Of a stretch of DNA of 34,418 nucleotides, positions 8,736 to 17,232 are shown piece after piece. How positions within the stretch are numbered: the first letter of the stretch is position 1; every line of letters starts with the position of its first letter. Origin of the DNA: Nostoc sp. NMS9 (lineage in GTDB: Bacteria > Cyanobacteriota > Cyanobacteriia > Cyanobacteriales > Nostocaceae); NCBI RefSeq assembly GCF_017114995.1, contig NZ_JABXKL010000059.1, positions 1 through 34,418 on the forward strand, read 5' to 3'. Under the pieces are notes generated by a model. It did no database searches and was not told the origin of the DNA. It saw nothing but the letters and a program-made list of their open reading frames with translations. The position numbers and the translations under genes are program-made.

Positions 8736-9798
8736 GTTTGTAAAATTTCGACTCTTGTGTAAGCAGTTTTTGTTTGCGCTCAATTCCCCAGTGATAACCA
8801 CCAAGACTGCCATCACTCCGCAGCACACGGTGACATGGTACAATCAGCGCGATCGGATTAGCGCCACAAGCATTACCCACCGCGCGAACTGCTTGGGGTT
8901 TGTCAATATCACGAGCAATATCAGTGTATGTGCGGGTTTCGCTATATGGAATTTTCTGTAATGCTTGCCAAACCTGTTTCTGAAATGCTGTCCCACGGAT
9001 ATCAAGTGGTAAATCAAGATGTGCCTCGCCTCCTGCAATAAAGTCGAGGATTGCTTGTATCCAGTTTTTGTGTGTGCGATCATCACGCACGATCTGCGCT
9101 TGGTGAAATTCCTGCTTCAAAATGTGTTCAAGCTTGTCTGCTTCATCACCTAATTTTACGGCGCAGATACCCTTCTCTGTTGTTGCCACAAGCAAATATC
9201 CTAGTGAACATGGAGCGATCGCATAGACAATATTAATTGTTTTTCCAGCTTGTTGGTAAGTTTTTGGTGTCATTCCCAGTTGTTTAGGTGCTTTCTCATA
9301 AAGTTGACTACTTGAACCATACCCCGTATCGTAAACTGCATCAGCAATTTCTTCCCCCGACTGAAGACGCTGTTTCAATCGTTGGCTACGCAGCGCATCT
9401 GCATATTGAAAAGGGGATACGCCAATTATCTGCTTAAATATTCTTTGTAGGTAGCTGGGACTCATTTCCACCTGAGAGCATAATTCCGAGAGGGTTGGAA
9501 TGTGGTCAACTTGTGATTCAATATATCGACATACTGCTAAGATTTTGGCTGTATTTGGAACTATTTCAGATTGTGGCTGACAGCGCTTACAAGGTCGAAA
9601 ACTTGCAATTTCAGCATCTTGTACCGACTGGAAGAAACAAACTTGATTCCGATTCGGTCTGCGACTAGGGCAAATAGGTCGGCAATAAATGCCTGTAGAG
9701 CGAACACCATAGAAAAACTTGCCTTCAAAAGCGGAGTCTCGATTGAGAACTGCTTCCCATAGTGTTTCTTCCAAGACTGGTGTTTGTTGTAATTGCAT
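8719..9798 (-). CDS. ada: Bifunctional Ada: methylphosphotriester/O6-methylguanine repair protein and AraC-type activator
   Basis: A 359-aa protein that removes methyl groups from DNA and, once self-methylated, activates repair genes. Domain order: zinc-binding Ada domain with Cys39, Cys43, Cys70 and Cys73 (residues 8-78); AraC-type helix-turn-helix (85-185); a ribonuclease-H-like linker; and the methyltransferase domain with acceptor Cys322 in IVPCHRVL. Cys39 would be the phosphotriester acceptor. The start at 9798 is set by a strong AAGGAGG six bases upstream; an earlier in-frame ATG at 9837 lacks this. It is the first gene of a pair with the AlkA-like glycosylase, which it overlaps by 17 bases, matching the adaptive response logic of E. 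coli. Confidence 0.95.
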   Translation of the reverse strand: MQLQQTPVLEETLWEAVLNRDSAFEGKFFYGVRSTGIYCRPICPSRRPNRNQVCFFQSVQDAEIASFRPCKRCQPQSEIVPNTAKILAVCRYIESQVDHIPTLSELCSQVEMSPSYLQRIFKQIIGVSPFQYADALRSQRLKQRLQSGEEIADAVYDTGYGSSSQLYEKAPKQLGMTPKTYQQAGKTINIVYAIAPCSLGYLLVATTEKGICAVKLGDEADKLEHILKQEFHQAQIVRDDRTHKNWIQAILDFIAGGEAHLDLPLDIRGTAFQKQVWQALQKIPYSETRTYTDIARDIDKPQAVRAVGNACGANPIALIVPCHRVLRSDGSLGGYHWGIERKQKLLTQESKFYKHDSNT

Positions 9799-9801
9799 TG
9801 A

Positions 9802-9810
9802 TGCCTCCTT
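9802..9810 (-). promoter_or_regulatory. Strong Shine-Dalgarno site that fixes the ada start
   Basis: On the minus strand the sequence reads AAGGAGGCA, then TCA, then ATG at 9798. This is the best anti-16S match in the window and decides between two in-frame ATG codons for ada. The region 9838-9973 upstream, shared with the divergent acetyltransferase, also holds two short inverted repeats: CAGCAT-G-ATGCTG at 9884-9896 and GTTCA-N6-TGAAC at 9926-9941. These are possible operator sites but I cannot assign a regulator. Confidence 0.7.
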
Positions 9811-9973
9811 CAATATATTTTTTATTAAAGAATTCATTTGTTTTTAGCACCCCACTATCAATGACAACTAGATCCGCAAAGATCAGCATGATGCTGGTGA
9901 ATATTCACCTAAGATAAACATAACCGTTCACAATAATGAACAAAGTGATGATAATACATCGTTGAGTGAGATC

Positions 9974-10489
9974 ATGCACAGTTTAAGTCTACGCAAAACA
10001 CAAGAAGCTGATCTCGATTATGTTCTGCAAACCGAGTATGATGATGATAATCGACAGTACATCATTCCTTGGTCATATCAACAGCACCTTCAAGCGATCG
10101 CTGATTCTGATATTGCTCATCTGATTGTGCAAACAGAAATAAAAATTGGTTACGTTATTTTGGCTGGACTGCTTAATTTAAATCAGAGTATTGAGTTTCG
10201 TCGCATTGTCATCACACAAAAAGGGCAAGGTTATGGCAAAGACACTGTTGAAATAATTAAGAAATTGGTGTTTGAGACATACAAAGCACATCGGTTATGG
10301 TTGGATGTTAAAGAGCAAAATCATCGCGCTCAGGCTGTCTACAAAGGTGCTGGTTTTGTTGTCGAAGGAAAGCTACGCGAATGTCTAAAATCAGAAAATG
10401 GTTATGATTCCCTGATTATTATGTCCGTTTTACGACCTGAATATGAAAGACTGGCTAGTGCAGCAAAAAATGGTGGGTTTTCCTCCTAA
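9974..10489 (+). CDS. GNAT family N-acetyltransferase
   Basis: A 171-aa acetyl-CoA-dependent acetyltransferase of the RimJ/RimL-like type; the substrate is unknown. It starts with the typical LSLRKTQEADLDYVLQTE, contains the acetyl-CoA pyrophosphate-binding loop QKGQGYGKDT (motif Q-x-x-G-x-G) and ends with the conserved NHRAQAVYKGAGFVVEGKLRE. The ATG at 9974 is preferred over a TTG at 9962, since GTGAG lies just upstream of it and the family begins close to this residue. It is transcribed away from ada. Its last 35 bases overlap an interrupted minus-strand reading frame. Confidence 0.9.
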   Translation: MHSLSLRKTQEADLDYVLQTEYDDDNRQYIIPWSYQQHLQAIADSDIAHLIVQTEIKIGYVILAGLLNLNQSIEFRRIVITQKGQGYGKDTVEIIKKLVFETYKAHRLWLDVKEQNHRAQAVYKGAGFVVEGKLRECLKSENGYDSLIIMSVLRPEYERLASAAKNGGFSS

Positions 10490-10763
10490 CCTCTGTGGCT
10501 CGATTGAGGGTTCGCCGAACGTCCTCCTGCCTTTCTTGATAAAAAAGATCGAGCCTTCCCATAATACAGAAACTATCCACTCCTAAAAACCCATCGTTAA
10601 TTTCTCCATGTTGGTAAATCTATTCATGTTCTAAATGAGAATAGATTAGCTGTATCGAGAAACTACTTTCTATCTGATTGTTGCGATCAAAGTCGGCTCG
10701 GTTTACTGCAACTAAGGCTAAACGATATGAAGTGCGGTGCCTGCGGTATTCTCGTTGCTGCAT
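10455..10763 (-). pseudogene. Amber-interrupted gene remnant of unknown family
   Basis: On the minus strand one reading frame stays open over 103 codons except for a single TAG. It reads 47 codons from an ATG at 10763 (MQQREYRRHRTSYRLALVAV, continuing NRADFDRNNQIES), then TAG, then 54 more codons (including INDGFLGVDSFCIMGRLDLF and YQERQEDVRRTLNRATE) to a TAG at 10455-10457. Composition and codon flow look like real protein on both sides, so this is either a recently broken gene or a remnant. I cannot name the family. The ATG lies just after a stop and next to a short GTCTACGACGGGCGTAGAT-like dispersed repeat, so the true start may be lost. The rest of the 10490-10845 gap shows nothing else. 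Confidence 0.45.
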
Positions 10764-10845
10764 CTACGCCCGTCGTAGACATCGCATTTAATTTCCGAAA
10801 ATAATTTATGATAATTATGCAAGTGTTGTACTATATGCGAACTAT

Positions 10846-11436
10846 TCACAAAATTTCCACCAAATCTAAAACAAATCCTGGCAAAACATCTTCTCCCGAT
10901 AGAGTTTTAGGACTTTGTAAAATCTCAACTTCTCGATTAGGACGATAAATTTCTACCTGCTGCTGTCCTCTATTAATTAACCAGCCTAATCTAGCGCCAT
11001 TCTCCATATAATATTCCATCATTTTGGCTTGCGTTTTTTCTAAGGAATCACTTGGAGACATTAACTCAACCACAAAATCGGGACACAAAGGAGCAAATCT
11101 TTCTTTTTCTGCTTCACTTAAAGCATTCCACCGTTCCATTTTCACCCAGGAAGCATCTGGAGAACGCTCTGCACCGTTGGGAAGTTTGAAACCACCAGAA
11201 GAGTCAAAGGATTTACCTAGTTTATTTTGACGACTCCAAGCTCTTAATTGATAAGTTAAATCGGCATTACGGTCACTAGTATTACTCCCCGTAGGTGGCA
11301 TAATAATTAATTCCCCTGAAGCTGTCCGCTCAAACTTTAAGTCTCGATTATTTTGACAAAGCTGAAAAAATTGCTCGTCAGTCAAGTCGATATTTAATTC
11401 GAGTGTAGGAGGTAAACTGACGGTGGTAGTATTCAT
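10846..11436 (-). CDS. Uma2 family (DUF820) restriction-endonuclease-like protein
   Basis: A 196-aa protein of the Uma2/DUF820 family, which is greatly expanded in cyanobacteria and has a PD-(D/E)xK nuclease fold; its biological role is not settled. Visible nuclease-type residues are Asp94 (SPDASWV), Glu124 (DFVVELMSP) and Lys134/Lys138 in the following helix. The N-terminus LTDEQFFQLCQNN and the phrase LIIMPPTGS are typical. It starts at the ATG at 11436. It stands alone on the minus strand. The window carries a second, clearly different member at 16547-17116. Confidence 0.9.
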   Translation of the reverse strand: MNTTTVSLPPTLELNIDLTDEQFFQLCQNNRDLKFERTASGELIIMPPTGSNTSDRNADLTYQLRAWSRQNKLGKSFDSSGGFKLPNGAERSPDASWVKMERWNALSEAEKERFAPLCPDFVVELMSPSDSLEKTQAKMMEYYMENGARLGWLINRGQQQVEIYRPNREVEILQSPKTLSGEDVLPGFVLDLVEIL

Positions 11437-11819
11437 GTTATCAGTTTTGATGGAAGCAATATATCTATTCTAGTAGATAGTTATTGTTCCTAAAATCAGG
11501 GTTTGTTTTTCAAGGATATGAGAATAAGCTGATGTGCAGATAATCTTACGCAAAGACACCAAGATGCTATTTGAACGACGATTAGCTGACTACAAAATTT
11601 TATTAATTAATCACCTATTAGATATTTCTCTAAATTAGTTATTATCTATAACCCTTGTAGAGACGTAGCAGTGCTACATCTTTACATTCTCTTTGCATTC
11701 CTTTGCGTTTAAAAAAGCTACGAATTTATGCAAAACTGTACTTAGTGTTCAGAAAAGGATGAAACCTTTGCCTCAAAGTGACTCAGCACTCCTGAACTGA
11801 TTCGCTCTTTGACAAATGG

Positions 11820-11837
11820 TTCACCCGATTGGGTGAA
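11820..11837. promoter_or_regulatory. Inverted repeat TTCACCC-GATT-GGGTGAA upstream of the kinase pair
   Basis: A perfect 7-bp inverted repeat with a 4-base spacer lies about 90 bases before the first histidine kinase gene. It could be an operator or an RNA hairpin in the leader. The rest of the gene-free stretch 11437-11923 holds a short GTAGC-AGT-GCTAC hairpin (11665-11677) belonging to a common dispersed cyanobacterial repeat, and otherwise nothing I can name. Confidence 0.35.
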
Positions 11838-11923
11838 TGCGATCGCAGCATCCAGAACTACTCTGAAAGTAGAGCCACTTTTTTGCTGTTAGTGATCTCG
11901 CTGACAGCTAAAAAACTTTTACA

Positions 11924-14575
11924 ATGGCTATGATTGCCTTGAATATTATGCCAATTGCTTATATATCAAAGGGTCTAAGAGTGGATGAAATTGTCAAATC
12001 AGTGCATAAACCAGATTTTCTACCAGAGAAGATCCCTCTGTTGGAAACAATTGCTGCCAATTTACCGGGGATGATTTTCCAAATTCTGCAACGGCAAGAT
12101 GGTTCTATATTTATCCCTTATATTAGTTCTGGTTGTAAATATTTGTATGAATTAGAACCAGAAGCTGTACAGGCAGACTTTCAGGTGTTATACAAACTGA
12201 TTCATCCACAAGATATAAAAGCTTTTACAGAATCTATTGCTGTTTGTCGTACTACTCTTACACCTTGGCATTGGGAAGGTCGGATTGTTACGCCTAGTGG
12301 CAAACTTAAATGGATTCAAGGTACTTTACAACCCGAATTACAAGCAGCAGGCGATTTTCTTTGGCATGGCTTGCTTATGGATATTACAGACCGAAAACAA
12401 GCCCAAGAAAAATTGCAAGAGAGTGAGGCACGGTATAAAGCAATTTTAGATGCTATCCCCGATTTGATGTTTCGCATCAGCCGCGATGGCGAGTATCTAG
12501 ATTTGAAAAGTGAGGGCGCAAATATCACTCTATCGAGAGAAGAAATAGTTGGAAAAAATTTGCAAGAGTTATTGCCGAGTGATGTTGCAGCCATTAGCCA
12601 AGTAGCGATCGCTAAAACTTTAGATTCTGGAACTTTACAAACTTGTGAATATCAACTAGCAACATCTTTGGGAATCAGAGATTATGAGGCGCGGTTGGTA
12701 GTGAGTGGCGCAGATGAAGTACTAGCAATTGTCCGAGACATCACAGATCGTAAACAAGGAGAAGTCGCCTTACAAAATCTTGCCCAAAAATTCGCTAAAG
12801 CTTTTAGTTGCAGCCCCGATTCAATTACGATTAGCACGCTGCAAGAAGGACGCTTTATCGAAGTTAACGACAGTTTTGTAAATCTTTCAGGTTATGGGCG
12901 AGATGAAGCAATTGGTAAAACTTCTTTTGAGTTAAATCTTTGGTTACACGATCGCGATCGCCTAAACTTAGTGCAAGAGTTGCAAAGCACGGGAGTCGCT
13001 CGTAACTTAGAAGTTGAATTTCGGCAAAAATCTGGTGAGATAATTACAACGCTCCTTTCAGCCGAAGTCATTGATTTGAATGGTATTCCTGCCATTTTAG
13101 CAGTGCATCACGACATTACAGAACGCAAACAGGTAGAAGCACAATTACGCTTTTGTGCGCAACGCGATCGCTTGTTGGCAGAAACCCTAGTGCGAATTCG
13201 GTCTTCGCTTAACTTAAAGGAAATTCTTCAAACCACCGTGACAGAAGTTAGGCAATTTCTCCAAGCAGATCGGGTTTTCATTGGTTTAAATAATACCAAT
13301 TTAGGAGTCAGAACTCTTGCCGAATCAGTAGATCCCAAATATCCATCAGTCTCAGGTTGGTCTACTAATGATGAAGCTTATCTACAAGAATTAAAAAACT
13401 TACTAAAAGATAATCTTGTGCGTGTCGTTGAAGACGTAACGCAAATGACAGTATCTCCCAAAGTCAAAGCGCACTTTCAAAAATTCCAAACGAAAGCGAC
13501 TTTGACTGTACCAATTATGCTAGGTAATGAATTATTTGGCGCATTAATTGCCAATCAATGCTCAGGGACGCGTCATTGGCAGCCAATAGAAATTGATTTG
13601 TTACAGCAGATGTCAGAACAGGTAGCGATCGCGATTCAACAAAGCCAGATATGCCAAAAGCTAGCAGAACTCAACACTAATTTAGAACACCAAGTCCAAG
13701 AACGGACAGCACAGTTACAGCAGAAAATGCAAGAAGTTGAAGAATTGCATCGCGTCAAAGATGTTGTTTTGCATACAGTTGCCCACGATTTACGAACTTC
13801 CGTGATGGGTAACTTGATGGTGTTAAAGAATTTGTTAAATCAGGGGCAGGGAAGCAGGGGAGCAGGGGAGCAGGGGAGCAGGGGGGAAATTACAGCAAGT
13901 CTTTCTCCTGTGCCCCCCATCCCCTCTGCCCCTCTGCCTCTTTCCCATGCCCCATACCCCATGCCCCATGCCCAATCCCCTATTCCAATATCTCGCTCAA
14001 TCATCGAGCGAATGATTCAGGGCAACGATCGCCAACTGACGATGATTAACTCCTTGCTAGAAATTAATTCCTGTGAAAAACAGGGTATTGAGATCAACAT
14101 CGAACCTGTGCAATTTAGCACTCTACTGGGAGGAACATTAGTCCAGTTGGAACCCATGCTGACACAAAATCAAGCGACTTTGAAGAACTTGGTTCCCGCA
14201 GACTTACCGTTAGTAATGGCAGATGGGACTCGATTGCAGAAAGTTTTGGTAAATTTAATCGCACATGGCTTGCAGAATAATCCACCAGGATTAAATTTTA
14301 CCCTGAGTGCCACCATTGAGGGCGGAATGATTCGCACTCACATTCAAGATGACGGTGTGGTAATGAGTAAAGTAGAGTGCGATCGCCTCTTCGATCTCCA
14401 TGTCCGCGATCCTCAAGATTGCTGCTCTACAAGCATTGGCTTAAAAATGTACCTTTGTCGGAAAGTTATTAAGGCGCATGGCGGCGAAATCGGTGTTATG
14501 AGTAACCGCAAGCGTGGATTAACTTTCTGGTTTACACTACCTCTGTTGACTTCATCCGCAACAAATCGCCCATAA
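11924..14575 (+). CDS. Multi-PAS/GAF sensor kinase with a degenerate ATP-binding domain
   Basis: An 883-aa cytoplasmic sensor with no transmembrane helix. Order: PAS1 (about 38-155), PAS2 (168-280), PAS3 (288-402), each ending in a DIT-D/E-RKQ motif, then GAF (415-575), a coiled coil (580-610), HisKA with His621 in AHDLRT, and HATPase_c (730-878). The GAF lacks the Cys-His bilin motif. The ATPase domain is damaged: the N-box Asn is His781 (NLIAHGLQN), the G1 box reads DDGVV (second Gly is Val813) and the G2 box reads GLKMYL (Gly to Lys841). About 48 repeat-encoded residues (641-688) interrupt the HisKA hairpin. The paralogue downstream has all motifs intact. It may therefore be a pseudokinase or a phosphotransfer partner, though it stays a full open frame. 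No response regulator is adjacent. Confidence 0.85.
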   Translation: MAMIALNIMPIAYISKGLRVDEIVKSVHKPDFLPEKIPLLETIAANLPGMIFQILQRQDGSIFIPYISSGCKYLYELEPEAVQADFQVLYKLIHPQDIKAFTESIAVCRTTLTPWHWEGRIVTPSGKLKWIQGTLQPELQAAGDFLWHGLLMDITDRKQAQEKLQESEARYKAILDAIPDLMFRISRDGEYLDLKSEGANITLSREEIVGKNLQELLPSDVAAISQVAIAKTLDSGTLQTCEYQLATSLGIRDYEARLVVSGADEVLAIVRDITDRKQGEVALQNLAQKFAKAFSCSPDSITISTLQEGRFIEVNDSFVNLSGYGRDEAIGKTSFELNLWLHDRDRLNLVQELQSTGVARNLEVEFRQKSGEIITTLLSAEVIDLNGIPAILAVHHDITERKQVEAQLRFCAQRDRLLAETLVRIRSSLNLKEILQTTVTEVRQFLQADRVFIGLNNTNLGVRTLAESVDPKYPSVSGWSTNDEAYLQELKNLLKDNLVRVVEDVTQMTVSPKVKAHFQKFQTKATLTVPIMLGNELFGALIANQCSGTRHWQPIEIDLLQQMSEQVAIAIQQSQICQKLAELNTNLEHQVQERTAQLQQKMQEVEELHRVKDVVLHTVAHDLRTSVMGNLMVLKNLLNQGQGSRGAGEQGSRGEITASLSPVPPIPSAPLPLSHAPYPMPHAQSPIPISRSIIERMIQGNDRQLTMINSLLEINSCEKQGIEINIEPVQFSTLLGGTLVQLEPMLTQNQATLKNLVPADLPLVMADGTRLQKVLVNLIAHGLQNNPPGLNFTLSATIEGGMIRTHIQDDGVVMSKVECDRLFDLHVRDPQDCCSTSIGLKMYLCRKVIKAHGGEIGVMSNRKRGLTFWFTLPLLTSSATNRP
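13845..13985. repeat. In-frame low-complexity repeat insertion inside the HisKA domain
   Basis: This stretch consists of GGGGAGCA-type repeats at its left end and CCCATGCCC-type heptamers at its right end. It lies within the kinase gene and encodes Gly/Ser/Arg/Glu followed by Pro/Ser/His-rich residues. The flanking coding sequence (LMVLKNLL before, ISRSIIERMIQ after) matches the downstream paralogue, where only about eight residues separate the same two helices. The insertion therefore maps to the loop of the helical hairpin and keeps the frame. The right-hand repeats are the reverse complement of the block at 18348-18460. Confidence 0.8.
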
Positions 14576-14590
14576 ATCACCAAAAAATGA

Positions 14591-14633
14591 GAGGGTGTTA
14601 TTTATGGCAATGTTGAGTAAAGGAAACACCCTC
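14591..14633 (+). promoter_or_regulatory. Long-loop stem-loop between the two kinase genes
   Basis: GAGGGTGTT (14591-14599) pairs perfectly with AACACCCTC (14625-14633) around a 25-base loop, ending five bases before the ATG of the second kinase. There is no T-run after it, so it is not a standard intrinsic terminator. In a shared transcript it would sequester the region just before the second start codon; a role in setting the ratio of the two kinases is an inference. Confidence 0.45.
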
Positions 14634-14638
14634 AAGGT

Positions 14639-16417
14639 ATGGGCAAAGTTGCTCGGATGCTAATGGCTACTCCATTTACAACAGTGCAAAGGTGGTGGAG
14701 AAAAACCTTTTCTGCACCAACAACAGATGAAATCACTACTCTTTACAGAGCTTGGCGTAACCGTTTTTTGTGGCAGAGATTACGTTTATGGTTATGGCTG
14801 GCGCTGATTTGTCTATTGTCTTTTACTTTGCGAGACATTTACAGCTTGTTTTTTCCTTTTGCAGAGTTGCAGCAACTACCAGAACAACTTAGAACTCAAC
14901 GCATTGTAATTAATGTTGCAATGCTTGCAACATTAATTATTTGCTTTGCCTTACATAAAACTAAATTAGGTCGTCATCGTCCAGATTTATTATTTTTAGG
15001 GTCTTCTTGGTCAATTAGTTTAGCATCACAGTTGTTTGCAACCATCAGAGGTTTCGCATTACCCGATACCATCGGCTGGTCGCTGCTGTTCTTGAGCCAA
15101 GCTGTGTTGATGCCTGTCTGCTGGATTCTTCACTTGCTGACTCAAGTAAGTGTGCTGATTTACTATTTTGGTGTGAATACAGCACTTGGGCTAAAAACAC
15201 CAATCCCCGACCATCCAGGAATATATAATGTAACGTTCATTTTATACATTTTTTGGTTTTGTACTATATGTGACATCGGTGTTTATCTGTACGATCGCCT
15301 GCAACGTTCTGAATTTTTCGCCCGTCAAGAACTGGAATCTGCCTACCAAAAACTCAAGGTTGCCGAAGCTAAATATCGCAGTATTTTTGAAAACGCTGTT
15401 GAAGGGATTTTTCAAAGCAGTCCCGATGGACATTACATTACGGCAAATCCTGCTTTAGCGAGGATTTATGGCTACTCCTTAGCGCAGGAGGTGACAGCAA
15501 ATTTCACTGATATTGAACAATTGTACGTTGATCCAAACCGCCGGGCAGAATTTGTACGCCTGATGGAAAAGTATGGCAGTGTTTCCGAGTTTGAGTCCCA
15601 AATTTATCGCCAAGACGGGAGTATTGTCTGGATTTCCGAAAAAGCCTACGCAGTCCGTGACGAACAGGGAAAATTGCTTTACTACGAAGGTTTGATTGAA
15701 GACATTACCCAGCGCAAGCAAACTGAAGAAGAACTACGAGTATTTTTCCATGCAGTTTCCCACGACTTACGCAACCCAGTACTAGGTACTTTAATGGTGC
15801 TGAAGAATTTGCTTGCACGTTCAGAGGCAAATATTACGATTTCCCGCTCAATTTTAGAGCGGATGATTCAAAGTAGCGATCGCCAACTGAACTTAATTAA
15901 TTCGTTAATGGAAACTCATATCAGCGAGGTGCAAGGTGTTGTTTTACAACGTCAAGCCGTACAATTACTGACAGTTGTCGAAGCTGCGATCGCCGATTTA
16001 GAGCCATTGCTAGAGCAAAATCAAGCCAAGCTCACAAATCTGGTTTCCGCAGATTTGCCATTAGTAAATGCCGATCTAACGCAACTATGGCGAGTTTTTT
16101 CTAACTTAATTGTTAATGCTCTGAAACATAATCCCCCTGGATTGCTCTTGACAATCAATGCTACCCATGAGGGTGAAATGATTTATTGTACTGTTAGTGA
16201 TAACGGCGTGGGAATTAGTCAACAACAAAGCGATCGGCTTTTTGACCTTTACTTTCGGGGTACAAGTATCGGCAATTCTGTAAGTTTAGGATTAGGATTG
16301 TATCTGTGTAAGCAAATTATCCATGCTCACGGCGGCGAAATCGGTGTAAACAGTGAATTGGATGCAGGGGCAACATTTTGGTTTACCTTACCAATTATTA
16401 GCCCATTTACAGAGTGA
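14639..16417 (+). CDS. Membrane-bound PAS histidine kinase
   Basis: A 592-aa two-component sensor kinase. The N-terminal third (about 45-222) is a membrane domain with five or six hydrophobic helices. It is followed by a short coiled coil (228-243), PAS (245-362, ending EDITQRKQ), HisKA with phospho-acceptor His375 (SHDLRNP) and a complete HATPase_c domain: N-box NLIVNALKH (Asn493), G1 box DNGVG (521-525) and G2 box GLGLYL (551-556). From HisKA onward it is a close paralogue of the preceding gene, but with all catalytic motifs intact. The ATG at 14639 is used; a second Met at codon 8 is possible. No response regulator is adjacent, so its partner is unknown. The two genes are 63 bases apart and probably co-transcribed. 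Confidence 0.92.
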   Translation: MGKVARMLMATPFTTVQRWWRKTFSAPTTDEITTLYRAWRNRFLWQRLRLWLWLALICLLSFTLRDIYSLFFPFAELQQLPEQLRTQRIVINVAMLATLIICFALHKTKLGRHRPDLLFLGSSWSISLASQLFATIRGFALPDTIGWSLLFLSQAVLMPVCWILHLLTQVSVLIYYFGVNTALGLKTPIPDHPGIYNVTFILYIFWFCTICDIGVYLYDRLQRSEFFARQELESAYQKLKVAEAKYRSIFENAVEGIFQSSPDGHYITANPALARIYGYSLAQEVTANFTDIEQLYVDPNRRAEFVRLMEKYGSVSEFESQIYRQDGSIVWISEKAYAVRDEQGKLLYYEGLIEDITQRKQTEEELRVFFHAVSHDLRNPVLGTLMVLKNLLARSEANITISRSILERMIQSSDRQLNLINSLMETHISEVQGVVLQRQAVQLLTVVEAAIADLEPLLEQNQAKLTNLVSADLPLVNADLTQLWRVFSNLIVNALKHNPPGLLLTINATHEGEMIYCTVSDNGVGISQQQSDRLFDLYFRGTSIGNSVSLGLGLYLCKQIIHAHGGEIGVNSELDAGATFWFTLPIISPFTE

Positions 16418-16546
16418 AGTTGCTAATTAAACCTTTTTGTTATCAAAAGCATTTTTTTACGAATCAGAAACACAAGTCCCAATACAATATTTGTAAGCAT
16501 CTATAATCTAGCGGTTAGGTTTCCAGAAATTTTCTCGAATTTGCGA

Positions 16547-17116
16547 TTATTCAGGAAAAAATAAACTGATAGAACAACAAAATCCGGGTAAAAGTGGCGA
16601 TGTTATTTCATCAGCACCTAACAAAGTCGCAACTAAAACCAACTGTGCTTTTTCTCGCCGATAAACTTTAACTTGTTTAGTAAAACGATCAACAATCCAA
16701 TACTCACGCACGCCTTGAACTGAATAAAGTTTCAGTTTTGCTTCTTTGTCTCGAAGTTCATTTTGTTTACCAGGAGGTAAAACCTCTACTACTAACTCTG
16801 GTGCGCCTGTCAAATGTCCCGCTTCATCTTCAATTTGCGCCAGTCGTTCTCGACTTACCCAAACTACATCCGGTATAACGCTATCTGCTTGCGAAAAAAT
16901 CACTCCTGGAGCTACAATTGTTTCCCCTAAACCACTCGAATCTGACCAAACATCGAGTTGTCGAGCGATTTTTACACAAACTTGTTGATGACGGCGGTGA
17001 GGAGTGCGAGTCACAAAAAGTTCTCCATTAATAATTTCATAGCGCGTCCACTCATTTTCGGGTAGAACCTCTAAATCGTGAATTGTCCAGCGTACTCCCT
17101 CAATGGCTTGGTTCAT
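16547..17116 (-). CDS. Uma2 family (DUF820) restriction-endonuclease-like protein
   Basis: A 189-aa member of the Uma2/DUF820 family with a PD-(D/E)xK nuclease fold; its role is unknown. Likely active-site residues are Asp83 (IPDVVWVS), Glu111 (ELVVEVLPPG) and Lys117 or Lys124. The family signature GVREYWIVD is at about 135-143 and the N-terminus contains YEIINGELFVT. The motif usually read as EVLSPG is EVLPPG here, a mild change. It is encoded on the strand opposite the urease accessory genes and starts at the ATG at 17116. It is only distantly similar to the Uma2 protein at 10846-11436, so it is not a recent duplicate. Confidence 0.9.
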   Translation of the reverse strand: MNQAIEGVRWTIHDLEVLPENEWTRYEIINGELFVTRTPHRRHQQVCVKIARQLDVWSDSSGLGETIVAPGVIFSQADSVIPDVVWVSRERLAQIEDEAGHLTGAPELVVEVLPPGKQNELRDKEAKLKLYSVQGVREYWIVDRFTKQVKVYRREKAQLVLVATLLGADEITSPLLPGFCCSISLFFPE

Positions 17117-17232
17117 GATTTTCCCTGCTTGGCTCGTTGCCTTTGTTTAATTTTATCTTTTCTTCGGGTAAGGCAGATATGGTATTTAAATTAGAACCAT
17201 AATGAAAAGCAAAAGTTCAGGTGAAACTCTGT

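Noticed and set aside
9051..9236. Small plus-strand frames within ada
   Set aside because: They are shadows of ada, which has clear domains on the minus strand.
10455..10763. Functional amber read-through or pyrrolysine-type recoding
   Set aside because: There is no sign of a recoding element, and a simple nonsense mutation is the simpler reading.
13200..13650. Bilin-binding GAF in the first kinase
   Set aside because: The position of the canonical Cys-His is occupied by KAHFQKF without Cys, and there is no DXCF motif.
17117..17232. NtcA site (GTA-N8-TAC) before ureE
   Set aside because: No convincing match with the right spacing was found.
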